Below are positions 35,432 to 43,955 of a stretch of DNA of 64,000 nucleotides, in pieces. The notes under the pieces are model-generated. The model saw nothing but the letters and a program-made list of their open reading frames with translations, did not search any database and had not been told where the DNA came from. The position numbers were made by a program, and so were the translations under genes. Source of the stretch: CAYYFX01 sp964571855 (GTDB taxonomy: Bacteria; ARS69); NCBI GenBank assembly GCA_964571855.1, contig CAZNDO010000011.1:1-64000 (forward strand). Direction: 5' to 3'. How positions within the stretch are numbered: the first letter of the stretch is position 1; each line of letters begins with the position of its first letter.

Positions 35432-36493
35432 TCACCCGGCCGGGTCCGCGGCCTCGGGACCCGGCAGCAGCGGCTCCGCGTCGCGTCCCGACGCGTCCGT
35501 CACCTCGAGGTAGCGCGCCGTGATCACGCGCAGCGCCCCCTCGTACGTGCCCTCGGGGAACTTCTCCAGGAACGCGATGCCGCCGGCCATCATGCCGTGG
35601 CCGCCCGCGCGCCCTTCGCGCCCGACGATCCTGGCGATGGTGGTCCCCGCGTGGCCCCGCCGCTCCCGCGTCCTGAGGGAAAGATACAGGATTCCGCCCT
35701 TTCGGCCTACGCACAGGGCCCACCGGGTGGACTCCAGCCGGAGGATCATGTCGCAGAACTCCGCGCAGAAGTCCGGGTTCCGCACGTCCCCGAGCGCCGT
35801 GATGGCCACGTCCCCGTACAGCGTGGTCCCGGCCAACGCGGCCCCCATGCCGCCGAAGTACTCGCGGGAGACTCCCGCGTGCTCGATGTCGGAGATCTTC
35901 CGGAACTCCGCGAGGGGCAGCAGCGCCACGTAGGCGTCCCGATCGGCCACCGAGACCTCGCGCGTGAGCGCCTGGGTCTCCGCCCGGATCCCGTAGAAGA
36001 GCGCCGTGGCGAGATCCGCGTCCAGCCGGAACCGGGCCGCGCGCAGGTACTCCACCATCATGGTGGCCGTGGCGCCGAAGCGGGTGCGGACGTCGTGGAA
36101 CCGGCACCGGCGGGTCGCCGGGCGGAGCGGGTGGTGGTCGATCACCACCGAGGGTCGGATGCTGTCCGGCAGGGAGTTGTTCCCGGTCTTCGGCTGGGTG
36201 TCCACGAGCGCGAAGACCTGGTAGACCGACAGGTCCAGATCCGCCAGCGCCTTCAGCTCCGCCTTCACCGCCCGGACCATGGCGCGGTTCTCGGCCCGCC
36301 CCACGATCCCCCCGAAGCCGATGTCCACCTTGCAGTCCGGACGACGCCGCTCCACGAGGCGCTTCAGCGCGAGGGCGGACGCGATGGCGTCCGGATCCGG
36401 GTAGTCGTGCAGGAGCACGAGGGCCCGCTTCGCCCCTTCGAACACCTTCAGGAGGCGGCGAAGCCGCGTCCGGCTGGACTCCGTGATCTTCAT
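35432..36493 (-). CDS. DHH/DHHA1 family phosphoesterase
   Basis: 353 residues from the ATG at 36493. Motif I reads LLHDYPDPDAIASALAL; the name-giving motif is VVIDHHPLRP; the DHHA1 C-terminal glycine motif is GGHGMMAGGIAF. The family includes nanoRNase/pAp phosphatases and cyclic-dinucleotide phosphodiesterases. Without a transmembrane or PAS part this one is closest to stand-alone nanoRNase-type members, acting on short oligonucleotides or pAp in the cytoplasm. It lies 127 bp downstream of the ptsI-like gene, on the same strand. Confidence 0.85.
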   Translation of the reverse strand: MKITESSRTRLRRLLKVFEGAKRALVLLHDYPDPDAIASALALKRLVERRRPDCKVDIGFGGIVGRAENRAMVRAVKAELKALADLDLSVYQVFALVDTQPKTGNNSLPDSIRPSVVIDHHPLRPATRRCRFHDVRTRFGATATMMVEYLRAARFRLDADLATALFYGIRAETQALTREVSVADRDAYVALLPLAEFRKISDIEHAGVSREYFGGMGAALAGTTLYGDVAITALGDVRNPDFCAEFCDMILRLESTRWALCVGRKGGILYLSLRTRERRGHAGTTIARIVGREGRAGGHGMMAGGIAFLEKFPEGTYEGALRVITARYLEVTDASGRDAEPLLPGPEAADPAG

Positions 36494-36620
36494 CCGGCCG
36501 CCGAGCCTGCCTTTCCACCCGCGGACCGGGCCGTCCTGCCGGTTCCCCGGAAGGGGGGCCGAGGGTCGGGGGAGTCTAGCAGCGTCTCCCGGGCCGGGCC
36601 ACCGGGGTCGAGCCGGGCGC

Positions 36621-38369
36621 TCAGAGGTCGAGCTGCTCGCGGACGTGCCGGCGGATCGCGTCGGCGGACGACATCCGCAGGACCTCCTCCGCGATGCGGC
36701 GCCACGCGGCGAAGTCCGTGGTCGCCACCACGCGCCCGATCGGCAGGATCCACTGCGGCGACATCGACAGCCGCTCCACCCCCAGACCCACGAGCAGCCC
36801 CGTCCACGTGGGATCGGACGCGATCTCACCGCACACGGACACGGGCTTGCCGGCCGCGCGGGCCGCGGCCACGATCTCCCGCAGAGTGCGCAGGAACGCC
36901 GGGTGGTACGGGTCGTAGTGGCCGGCCAGGTGGGCCGCGTCGCGGTCCACGGCGAGCATGTACATCGTGAGGTCGTTCGTCCCGACGCTCACGAAGTCCG
37001 CCTCCGCCGCGATCTCCGGGGCCAGCATGGCCGCGGCCGGGCTCTCGATCATCGCGCCCACCTTCAGGTCCGGATCGTGGCGGCGCCCCTCGCGGCGGAG
37101 CTCCTCGTGGCACTCCTCCACGAGCGCGCGGACCCGCTGCACGTCCTCCCCGGACATGACCATGGGCAGGAGCAGGCGCACCGGCCCGTCGGCGGAGGCC
37201 TGCAGGATGGCGCGCACCTGGGCCCGCAGCATGTCCGGGTGGGCGAAGAGCAGGCGCAGCGCCCGCAAGCCGAGCGCCGGGTTGCGCTCGCTGGGCAGGC
37301 GCAGCCCCGGGAGGTGCTTGTCGCTGCCGAGGTCCGGCAGGCGGATGTCCACCGGCTCGTGCACGAAGGAGCACGCCGCGGCCGTGTAGGTGGCCACGAG
37401 CTCCTCCTCGTCCGGCTGGCCATCGCGCGCGAGGTACAGGAACTCGGTCCGGTACAGCCCGATCCCGTCCGCCGCGCTCTGCGCGCAGGCGTCCACATCG
37501 CGCTGCGTGCCCACGTTTCCCAGGAGGTGCACCCGGAGCCCGTCCCGCGTGACGCGCTCGTCGCGCGGGTTGGACGGCGCGGGCGGCGCCATGATGCGCC
37601 GCTGCCGGTCGCGCTGCTTGAGCCGGGAGACGTCCTCCGGGCGCGGGTTCACCAGGAGCCGGCCCTCGTCCGCGTCCACGACCACGGGGTCCCCTTCCCG
37701 CACCTCCGCGAGCAGTCCGTCGACCTGCAGCAGCGTGGGCAGCGCCAGGGCCCGCGCGAGCACCGCGACGTGCCCCATCCCGGCGCCCTTCTCGCACACG
37801 ATGCCGGCCACGCGCTGTGGATCCACGCGGGCCAGGAGGCTGGGCGGCGGGTCCACCGTGATGAGGACGATGCGCTCCCCGCCGGGCGCCGAGGCGGCCT
37901 CGCGGCGGCGGGCGCTCCCCAGGAGGTGCGCGAGGATGAGGCGCTCCGCGTCCGTCACGTCCTGGATCCGGTTGCGAATGATCTCGCTGCCGGACTCGCC
38001 GAGGATCTTGCGGAACTCGTCGAAGCGGCGATGCACGGCGGCCGCCGCGTTGCAGCGGTCCTCCCGGATGCGCCCCTCCACCCATTCCACGAGGGAGGGG
38101 TCGCGCAGGATCGCCCGGTGCGCCGCGAAGATCTCGGCCTCGCTCGGCGGCAGGCTGGCGCGCGCCCAGACCACGTCCTTCTCGGACTCGCGGTCCGCCG
38201 CCTCGAGGGCCGAGGCGAACAGCCGAAGCTCCGCCTCGATCTCCTCCGGTCCGCCGAGCGAGTACGAGGGGACGACCGACGGATCCTCGAGGTGGATCTC
38301 CGCGCGCCCGAACGCGATGCCGCCGGAGACCGGCCGACCGGCCAGCGAGACGATCCTGGACTTCGGCAA
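36621..38369 (-). CDS. ptsI: Phosphoenolpyruvate-protein phosphotransferase (PTS enzyme I-like)
   Basis: 582 residues from TTG 38369, chosen because GGAGGAG lies 4 bases upstream and no ATG fits the conserved N-terminus (GRPVSGGIAFGRAEI). The phosphohistidine domain has GAGMGHVAVLARALALPTL; the active His is kept, but the usual GGxTSH is GAGMGH. The PEP-binding barrel has GIGLYRTEFLYL, LPDLGSDK, MIESPAAAMLAPEI, SVGTNDLTMYMLAVDR and VCGEIA, as in EI. It passes phosphate from PEP to HPr-type proteins. No HPr or EII gene is in the window, so its partner is unknown. A possible -10 (TATCCT, 38410-38405) lies upstream. Confidence 0.87.
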   Translation of the reverse strand: MPKSRIVSLAGRPVSGGIAFGRAEIHLEDPSVVPSYSLGGPEEIEAELRLFASALEAADRESEKDVVWARASLPPSEAEIFAAHRAILRDPSLVEWVEGRIREDRCNAAAAVHRRFDEFRKILGESGSEIIRNRIQDVTDAERLILAHLLGSARRREAASAPGGERIVLITVDPPPSLLARVDPQRVAGIVCEKGAGMGHVAVLARALALPTLLQVDGLLAEVREGDPVVVDADEGRLLVNPRPEDVSRLKQRDRQRRIMAPPAPSNPRDERVTRDGLRVHLLGNVGTQRDVDACAQSAADGIGLYRTEFLYLARDGQPDEEELVATYTAAACSFVHEPVDIRLPDLGSDKHLPGLRLPSERNPALGLRALRLLFAHPDMLRAQVRAILQASADGPVRLLLPMVMSGEDVQRVRALVEECHEELRREGRRHDPDLKVGAMIESPAAAMLAPEIAAEADFVSVGTNDLTMYMLAVDRDAAHLAGHYDPYHPAFLRTLREIVAAARAAGKPVSVCGEIASDPTWTGLLVGLGVERLSMSPQWILPIGRVVATTDFAAWRRIAEEVLRMSSADAIRRHVREQLDL

Positions 38370-38404
38370 TCCGCTCCTCCCCGCCGTGGACGCTCGTCGG
38401 GGGC

Positions 38405-38410
38405 AGGATA
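38405..38410 (-). promoter_or_regulatory. Candidate -10 for the ptsI-like gene
   Basis: TATCCT on the minus strand (reverse complement of 38405-38410), about 36 bp before the TTG start. The -35 at 17 bp is poor. It is divergent from the adenosyltransferase promoter region. Confidence 0.3.
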
Positions 38411-38445
38411 CCCGAGGGACCCGGGGACCGCCACGCAGGACGGCC

Positions 38446-38476
38446 TTGACGCGCCGGGCCGCGGAGCGCATACGGG
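38446..38476 (+). promoter_or_regulatory. Candidate promoter for cobalamin adenosyltransferase
   Basis: TTGACG at 38446-38451 with CATACG at 17 bp or TACGGG at 19 bp. Ten to thirteen bases later comes GGAGG before the GTG start, so the leader is very short. Confidence 0.35.
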
Positions 38477-38501
38477 ACGTCCGGCGCGAAGGAGGTCGAT
38501 C

Positions 38502-39041
38502 GTGAAGATCTACACCCGGACGGGCGACGCGGGAGAGACCTCCTTCTTCGGCGGCGGCCGCGTTCCCAAGAGCGACCCGAGGGTGGCCGCCTACGGGGAC
38601 GTGGACGAACTCGGCGCCGCGCTCGGGCTGGCGCACGCCCACCTGGCGTCCTGGCCCGCGCTCCGGAAGCGGCTCGAGGACGTGCAGCGCGTGCTGTTCG
38701 GCATCGGCGGCGAGATCGCCACGCCCAACCCGGCGGCCCGCGACCGTCTGCGCGGGCTGGTGCGGGAGGAGGACGTGGCCGTCCTGGAGCGGTCCATCGA
38801 CGAGATGGAGGCGGACCTGCCGGAACTGAAGAGCTTCATCCTGGCGGGCGGAGGTCCCGCCGGCGCGGTCCTGCACCTCGCGCGGACCGTGTGCCGGCGC
38901 GCGGAGCGATCCGTCGTGGGACTCGAGGGCGCGGAACTCCGCCCCGAGATCGTGCGGTACCTCAACCGGCTGTCGGACTGGCTGTTCGTCACGGCGCGCT
39001 ACGTGAACCGCCGGGAGCGGCACCCCGAGATCCTCTGGTAG
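38502..39041 (+). CDS. Cob(I)yrinic acid a,c-diamide / cobalamin adenosyltransferase (PduO type)
   Basis: 179 residues from GTG 38502 after GGAGG. It begins KIYTRTGDAGETSFFGGGRV, the ATP-binding motif of PduO-type ATP:cob(I)alamin adenosyltransferases. DPRVAAYGDVDELGAALGLA and the C-terminal RTVCRRAERSVVGL...LNRLSDWLFVTARY are the remaining signatures. It converts cob(I)alamin to adenosylcobalamin. No B12-dependent enzyme or riboswitch is seen nearby, and the tol operon follows after 197 bp. Confidence 0.93.
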   Translation: MKIYTRTGDAGETSFFGGGRVPKSDPRVAAYGDVDELGAALGLAHAHLASWPALRKRLEDVQRVLFGIGGEIATPNPAARDRLRGLVREEDVAVLERSIDEMEADLPELKSFILAGGGPAGAVLHLARTVCRRAERSVVGLEGAELRPEIVRYLNRLSDWLFVTARYVNRRERHPEILW

Positions 39042-39122
39042 TGCGGTCCCGCGCGCGCCGTCCTCCGGAGCCCCGGTTCCGGAACCCGGCCGCGACTGAG
39101 GGGTAGGCCGGCCAGCGCTTTC

Positions 39123-39151
39123 TTGTCCCCCTCGGGGGCGTGTGCTAGCGT
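39123..39151 (+). promoter_or_regulatory. Candidate promoter for the tol-pal operon
   Basis: TTGTCC at 39123-39128, 17-bp spacer, TAGCGT at 39146-39151 (extended GTGCTAGCGT), about 90 bp before tolQ. Confidence 0.4.
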
Positions 39152-39238
39152 GCCAGCACCGATCCCCGGGGGACGGGCGGCGGGTGCGGCGGTGGAGGAC
39201 GAGCCCCGGCGGGACGCCGGGGGGAGGCTGGGGGACGC

Positions 39239-39988
39239 GTGGAACATCCTTTCGTATCGACATTGCTGCGCTCGGGCCCCGTCGGCCAGTTCATCCTGGC
39301 CGGTCTCCTCATCCTGTCCATCTACACGTGGACCGTCATCTTCGCGAAGACGGGCGTTCTCCGCTCGGCGCACAAGGCCTCGCAGGAGGGGCTCGTGCGC
39401 TTCCGCGAGGCGGGTCTGGAGTGGTTCGACGCGCCGCGCACCGCCGCGGTCGGCGGGCCGCTCGCGCGCGTGCTGACCGAGGGGCTGCGGGAGTACCGCG
39501 CGCAGCAGGAGCTCTCCGGGGGTGCGCCCATGGATGCGGAGGCCGCGGCTCGCCTCGCGGCCGTGCTGGAGTCCGAGACCGTGGACCGCATCAACGACCT
39601 GCAGCGCGGCCACCTCGGGCTCGGCATCTGCGCCAGCGCCTCGCCGTTCATCGGCCTGTTCGGCACCGTGTGGGGAATCATGAACTCGTTCCGCGGCATG
39701 AGCCTCCAGGGCTCGGCCGGCATCGCGGCGGTGGCGCCGGGCATCGCGGAGGCGCTCATCACCACGGCCGCCGGCATCGGCGTCGCCATTCCCGCGGTGG
39801 TCGCCTACAATATCCTGAACCGTCGCGTGCAGCTCCTCACCGCGCAGATGGATCGCTTCTCCGCGGAGTTCGTGCGCGCCGCCGTGCTCGCCTCGCGCCG
39901 CACCGCCGCGCCGCGCGCGCACGCCGCGCCGGCGCCGGTCGCCGCGGAGCCCGCCGCGGGATCCGTCTTCGCGCGCCGGAACGTCTGA
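39239..39988 (+). CDS. tolQ: TolQ/ExbB-type proton-channel protein
   Basis: 249 residues from GTG 39239. Three membrane segments are visible: about 16-36 (FILAGLLILSIYTWTVIFA), about 130-155 and about 168-192. The conserved ASPFIGLFGTVWGIMNSF and GIAEALITTAAGIGVAIPAV motifs line the proton path of the TolQR motor. An Ala-rich tail (about 218-240) is lineage-specific. With TolR it energises TolA/TonB to keep the outer membrane attached during division. Confidence 0.92.
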   Translation: MEHPFVSTLLRSGPVGQFILAGLLILSIYTWTVIFAKTGVLRSAHKASQEGLVRFREAGLEWFDAPRTAAVGGPLARVLTEGLREYRAQQELSGGAPMDAEAAARLAAVLESETVDRINDLQRGHLGLGICASASPFIGLFGTVWGIMNSFRGMSLQGSAGIAAVAPGIAEALITTAAGIGVAIPAVVAYNILNRRVQLLTAQMDRFSAEFVRAAVLASRRTAAPRAHAAPAPVAAEPAAGSVFARRNV

Positions 39989-39995
39989 GATCGCC

Positions 39996-40406
39996 GTGGC
40001 GAAGCGCCGACCCGTGCAGGAGTACCAGACCGGTATCAACATCACGCCGCTCGTGGACGTGATGCTGATCCTGCTGGTCATCTTCCTGCTGGTGGCGCCC
40101 GTGCTGAACCAGGGCATCGAGATCAAGCTGCCCGAGGCGTCCACCGGGGTGTCCGAGCCGGAGCAGGGCATGCACATCGAGCTCGGGCCCGAGGGCGAGA
40201 TCATGATCGACGGCAAGCCCGTGCTTCCCGCCGCCCTGGACGACGAGTTGCGGCGCCGAGCCGGCAAGGACGCGGAGCAGCCGGTCCTGCTGGAAGGGGA
40301 CTCGCGTCTGGGTTACGGTTCCGTGCTGGATGTGCTGGACCGCGCGCGCCTCGCCGGGCTCACGCGGGTCAGCCTGGCCACGCAGCCGCGGAGCGAGGTG
40401 CGATGA
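39996..40406 (+). CDS. tolR: TolR/ExbD-type protein
   Basis: 136 residues from GTG 39996, 7 bp after tolQ. A single N-terminal helix follows INITPLVDVMLILLVIFLL, where the Asp is the essential protonatable residue. The rest is a periplasmic peptidoglycan-binding domain (IELGPEGEIMIDGKPV, VSLATQPRSE). Its stop overlaps the tonB-like ATG by 4 bp (ATGA). Confidence 0.92.
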   Translation: MAKRRPVQEYQTGINITPLVDVMLILLVIFLLVAPVLNQGIEIKLPEASTGVSEPEQGMHIELGPEGEIMIDGKPVLPAALDDELRRRAGKDAEQPVLLEGDSRLGYGSVLDVLDRARLAGLTRVSLATQPRSEVR

Positions 40407-41161
40407 GCCGCTCGCTGGTGTTCTCGGCCGTCCTGCACGGGCTGGCGCTCGTGGCGGTCCTCAGCGCGCCCGCGCCGCGCGGCCCGCGCTGGATCCCGCC
40501 GGACGCGGTGGCCGTGGACCTGGTGGCCAGCGTCCGCCCCGCCGCGAAGCCGGCTCCGCAGATGCAGACCGCGCCGCCGGTGGAGCCGGAGCCCGAAATC
40601 GTGGTGCCGAAGGAGGCGCCGAAGGAGCCGCCGCGCGACACGCCCACCGTGAAGCCGCCCACGAAGAAGCCGTCCAAGCCCAACGCGGCGCGCACGCTCA
40701 AGCCGAATGCGCCGAAGCGGCCGCCGGAAGGGCCGTCGCTGGAGGAGCGCATCCGCCAACGATTGGCGAAGGTGCCGTCCGAGGAGGCGTCGGAGGACGC
40801 CGTGGCGGCGCCCGTGCCCGCCGCCGCCGTGGCGGGGGGGGCCACCACCGACGTCCAGGCCGTCGACTTCCCCTATGCCTGGTACCTGAACATGCTCCGG
40901 ACGCGCATCACGGACGCATGGGACCCGCCGGGGGAGAGCCTCCTCACGGGCCGGTCGAAGCAGGTGATCATCGCGTTCCGCGTGGCGCGGGACGGTACCG
41001 TGGACAACGTGACGGTCAGCGGCGCCTCGGGGACTCCGGGGCTGGACGCCAGCGCGCGCCGCGCGGTGGAACGGGCGCAGCCGTTCCCGCCCTTGCCGGA
41101 AGCGTACGACGGGGCCACGCTGGAGGTGGCCGTGCGATTCACCGTGGGAGGAGACACGTGA
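40403..41161 (+). CDS. TonB/TolA-type energy transducer
   Basis: 252 residues. One N-terminal membrane anchor (about 5-22), a Pro/Lys/Glu-rich periplasmic spacer (about 45-115), then a globular domain from about 155 (AWYLNMLRTRITDAWDPP, IAFRVARDGTVDNVTVSGASG, FPPLPEAY). The C-terminal domain matches TonB/TolA family C-termini. By position it plays the TolA role, bridging TolQR to TolB and Pal. The 4-bp overlaps with tolR and tolB indicate tight coupling. Confidence 0.87.
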   Translation: MSRSLVFSAVLHGLALVAVLSAPAPRGPRWIPPDAVAVDLVASVRPAAKPAPQMQTAPPVEPEPEIVVPKEAPKEPPRDTPTVKPPTKKPSKPNAARTLKPNAPKRPPEGPSLEERIRQRLAKVPSEEASEDAVAAPVPAAAVAGGATTDVQAVDFPYAWYLNMLRTRITDAWDPPGESLLTGRSKQVIIAFRVARDGTVDNVTVSGASGTPGLDASARRAVERAQPFPPLPEAYDGATLEVAVRFTVGGDT

Positions 41162-42459
41162 GGCGAACGGGAAGGTGGTTCGCGATGTCGGCGGTGATCC
41201 GCCGGCTCGCCGTCTGGTGCGCTCTGGCCGGGACGTCCGCGGGGATCGCGGCGGGGACGGCCGCCGCGCAGGGCGGCGCGCCGCTCATCGACGTCACGAA
41301 GGCGGCGGACCGGCGCATCGCGATCGGCGTGGGGAAGTACCCGGGCATCCCGGGACAGGACGTGGGCTCGCCGCCCGGCGAGGTGGTCGCGTACGACTTC
41401 GAGCTGACCGGCTGGTTCCAGGCCGTGTTGCCCGGCGCGGTGCCGCCGAGCGGTCTCGGGGACTGGGGGCGGCTCGGGGCCGAGCTCGTGGTGGAGTTGG
41501 GCCTCGAGGGCAAGAGCCTGGACGCCACGGTTCGCGACGTGGGCACGGGGGACATCCTGTTCCGCCGGCAGTACGACCCGCAGCCCGGGGAGTCCCTGCG
41601 CGGGCGGATCCACCGGTTCGTGGACGAGGCGGTCGCCGCGCTCACCGGGCAGAAGGGTCTCGCGCGCACGCGGCTCCTGTGCGAGTGGGATCCCGGCGAC
41701 GGCAAGCGGATCGTCGTGATGGACATCGACGGCTTCGGCATGAAGCCGCTCACGGGGGACAAGGCGCTGGAGCTCAGCCCGCGCTGGTCGGTGGACGGCC
41801 GCAAGGCGGTGTACACCTCGTACCGCAGCGGCTATCCGGACGTGTACATCCAGACGCTCGCCACGGGTGCGCGCGACAAGTCCGCCCACTACGAGGGCGT
41901 GAACGCGCAGGGGGATCTGTCCCCGGACGGGAGGACGCTGCTGCTCATGCTGTCGTACCAGGGGAATCCCGAGATCTATGCAAAGGACATGGCGTCGAGT
42001 AGACTGCGCCGGCTCACGAGCCACCCGGCGACGGACGCGACTCCGGTGTGGTCCCCGGACGGGCGGAGGATCGCCTTCGTCTCGGACCGGACGGGATCCC
42101 CGCAGATCTACGTGATGGACGCCGACGGCTCGCGGACCGAACGGGTCACGGTTCGCGGGAGCTACAACACCGCGCCGGACTGGTCCCCGGACGGCACGCG
42201 CATCGCCTACTGCGCGCTGCGATCGGACGGCTTCCAGATCCAGGTGTTGGAGCTCGAGAGCGGCAAGGTGACCACCGTCACCGATCTCTCGGGATGCGAG
42301 GACCCCTCTTGGTCGCCCGACGGACGCAGCATCCTCTTCTCGCGCAAGTCCGGTGGGCGCGCCGACCTGTACGTGGTGGACGTGAACGAGCATCGAACGC
42401 TGAAGGTATCCCGCGGTTCCGGCCGGTACTCGGCTCCGGATTGGTCCCCGCTTCCCTGA
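41158..42459 (+). CDS. tolB: Tol-Pal system protein TolB
   Basis: 433 residues from GTG 41158, which overlaps the upstream stop and has GGAGGAG 4 bases before it; an internal ATG 27 bp on is the alternative. Twin-Arg-containing signal peptide ending near AAAQ. Residues ~40-170 are the TolB N-terminal domain. From ~185 there are beta-propeller PD40 repeats (LSPRWSVDGRKAVYTSYRSG, PVWSPDGRRIAFVSDR, PDWSPDGTRIAYCALR, PSWSPDGRSILFSRKSG). A periplasmic partner of Pal. Confidence 0.93.
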   Translation: MRRTGRWFAMSAVIRRLAVWCALAGTSAGIAAGTAAAQGGAPLIDVTKAADRRIAIGVGKYPGIPGQDVGSPPGEVVAYDFELTGWFQAVLPGAVPPSGLGDWGRLGAELVVELGLEGKSLDATVRDVGTGDILFRRQYDPQPGESLRGRIHRFVDEAVAALTGQKGLARTRLLCEWDPGDGKRIVVMDIDGFGMKPLTGDKALELSPRWSVDGRKAVYTSYRSGYPDVYIQTLATGARDKSAHYEGVNAQGDLSPDGRTLLLMLSYQGNPEIYAKDMASSRLRRLTSHPATDATPVWSPDGRRIAFVSDRTGSPQIYVMDADGSRTERVTVRGSYNTAPDWSPDGTRIAYCALRSDGFQIQVLELESGKVTTVTDLSGCEDPSWSPDGRSILFSRKSGGRADLYVVDVNEHRTLKVSRGSGRYSAPDWSPLP

Positions 42460-42487
42460 GTCCCCGAACTTCGAGGAGGAGCAACTC

Positions 42488-43024
42488 ATGACCCGTCGTA
42501 TCCCCTGGTACCTGACCCTCGTCGTGGCCGTGGCCGCCTTCTCGGTCGCCGGCTGCGGGAAGAAGGCCGCGCCTCCGGTGGAGGAGGACGTGACCACGCC
42601 GCCCGTCGAGCAGCCCCAGGACGCCACGCCGCCCGCCCGCGACGAGACCGTCACCTACGAGGATCCGGCACAGCTCTATCCCGGCGTCTTCACCGCGATC
42701 TACTTCGACTTCAACAAGTTCACGATCAAGGAGGAAGCGAAGCCCAAGCTCGAGAAGATCGCCGTCGCGCTGAAGGACAAGCCGGCGTGGAAGATCCTGA
42801 TCGAGGGGCACTGCGACGAGCGGGGCACCAACGAGTACAACATGGGTCTCGGCGAGCAGCGCGCCCTGGCCACGAAGCGGTATCTCGTGTCGCTCGGCGT
42901 GTCCGAAACGCGGTTCCAGACCGTCTCGTACGGCGAGGAGCGTCCGGTGGACCCGGGCCAGAGCGAGTCGGCCTGGGCCAAGAACCGGCGGTCCGAGTTC
43001 CGCGTGGAGGTCCCGCGCTCGTGA
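42488..43024 (+). CDS. pal: Peptidoglycan-associated lipoprotein Pal
   Basis: 178 residues. Lipoprotein signal with VAGC lipobox, lipidated Cys at residue 23, followed by a Pro-rich linker. The OmpA-like domain (about 65-178) has IYFDFNKFTIKEEA, IEGHCDERGTNEYN and AWAKNRRSEFRV, with the Asp and Arg that bind meso-diaminopimelate. It anchors the outer membrane to peptidoglycan. AGGAGGAG precedes the ATG. The stop overlaps the next gene by 4 bp. Confidence 0.95.
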   Translation: MTRRIPWYLTLVVAVAAFSVAGCGKKAAPPVEEDVTTPPVEQPQDATPPARDETVTYEDPAQLYPGVFTAIYFDFNKFTIKEEAKPKLEKIAVALKDKPAWKILIEGHCDERGTNEYNMGLGEQRALATKRYLVSLGVSETRFQTVSYGEERPVDPGQSESAWAKNRRSEFRVEVPRS

Positions 43025-43662
43025 CGGCGCGGATCGCCTCGCTCTTCCGGATGCACGGCGCCGCGGCGCGGGCCCTCGTGCCCGCGGCCGCGGCCCTGCT
43101 CCTGGGCGGCTGCTTCGCCACCACGAAGCACGTCCGCACGGTGGAGGAGGACATGACCCGGCGGAAGGCCTGGACGGACGAGCGGCTGGGGGAGCTTGCC
43201 ACCGAGATCAGCCAGCTCCGTGCCGAGAACGACGCGCTCCGTCTCCGCATGGACGACCTCGCGGACCGGCAGAACGCGCTGGGCGGCGAGGTTTCCGGCC
43301 GGCTCTCCACGCTCGAGGAGACCGACGCGCGCGTGTCCGACGAGGCGCGGCGCGCGGCGGCGCGTGCGGCCGAGCTCGGCGCGAAGCGGGAGACGGACCG
43401 CGAGGAGCTGTTGCAGCGGATGAACGTGATCCTGGATGAGGTGGTCCAGGAGAACAAGCAGCTGCGGGAGCGCATCTCCTCCCTCGAGACGTCGATGGCC
43501 GCGTCGAGCGGAGGCGGCGGGCACACCGTGCAGCCCGGCGACACGCTGGCCTCGATCGCCGCGCGCTACGGCACCACGGCGCAGGCGATCGCGGACGCGA
43601 ACGGGATCGCGGATCCCAACCAGATCGCCGTGGGGCAGGTGCTGGTGATCCCCGGCAGATAG
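43021..43662 (+). CDS. LysM coiled-coil lipoprotein in the CpoB/YbgF position
   Basis: 213 residues from a GTG overlapping pal. Lipobox LLGGC with lipidated Cys at residue 31. Residues ~45-160 are charged heptad-rich coiled coil (EISQLRAENDALRLRMDDL; ERISSLETSM). A LysM domain follows a Ser/Gly hinge (HTVQPGDTLASIAARYGTT...PNQIAVGQVLVIPGR). In most Tol operons this slot encodes CpoB/YbgF, a coiled coil plus TPR domain. Here the coiled coil is kept but the TPR is replaced by peptidoglycan-binding LysM, so it is probably an envelope tether. Confidence 0.85.
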   Translation: MTARIASLFRMHGAAARALVPAAAALLLGGCFATTKHVRTVEEDMTRRKAWTDERLGELATEISQLRAENDALRLRMDDLADRQNALGGEVSGRLSTLEETDARVSDEARRAAARAAELGAKRETDREELLQRMNVILDEVVQENKQLRERISSLETSMAASSGGGGHTVQPGDTLASIAARYGTTAQAIADANGIADPNQIAVGQVLVIPGR

Positions 43663-43681
43663 TCCGTTCGGGTAGCGGGTT

Positions 43682-43955
43682 CGCGCGCGGTGCGGACGGA
43701 ACCGGGTTGCGCCTCCGTCCCGAGGCCGGGCCGGTCCGGGTCGCGCGCGTCCGGGGCCGGGCCTCTCTGCCGCGGACGCCCTTCCGGCGACGTCCTGTCG
43801 CCGGAAGGGCTCGGCGCTCCGGCGCCTCCGGCATCCATGCCTCCCGGCGCCTTCGCGACGCCGCCGCAGAGAGGCCCGGCCCCGGCCGCAGGCGACCCGG
43901 ACCGGCCCGGCCTCGGGACGGAGGCGCAACCCGGTTCCGTCCGCGGGTGCGCGCG
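43682..43955. repeat. Large compound inverted repeat (cruciform-capable)
   Basis: It fills most of the 385-bp gap between two convergent genes. The outer 7-bp arm (43682-43688 with 43949-43955) is followed, after a 3/4-nt mismatch, by a perfect 53-bp arm (43692-43744 with 43892-43944), a 6-nt internal mismatch on each side, and a perfect 20-bp arm (43751-43770 with 43866-43885). The 95-nt centre forms two further hairpins: a perfect 14-bp stem (43778-43791 with 43797-43810, 5-nt loop) and a GGCGCC/GGCAT two-part stem (43821-43851). Drawn as RNA it is an 80-bp stem topped by two hairpins. No ORF, no transposase and no flanking target duplication was recognised. Confidence 0.9.

Noticed and set aside
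38370..38501. Cobalamin riboswitch before the adenosyltransferase
   Set aside because: The leader is too short and no B12-box-like sequence is present.
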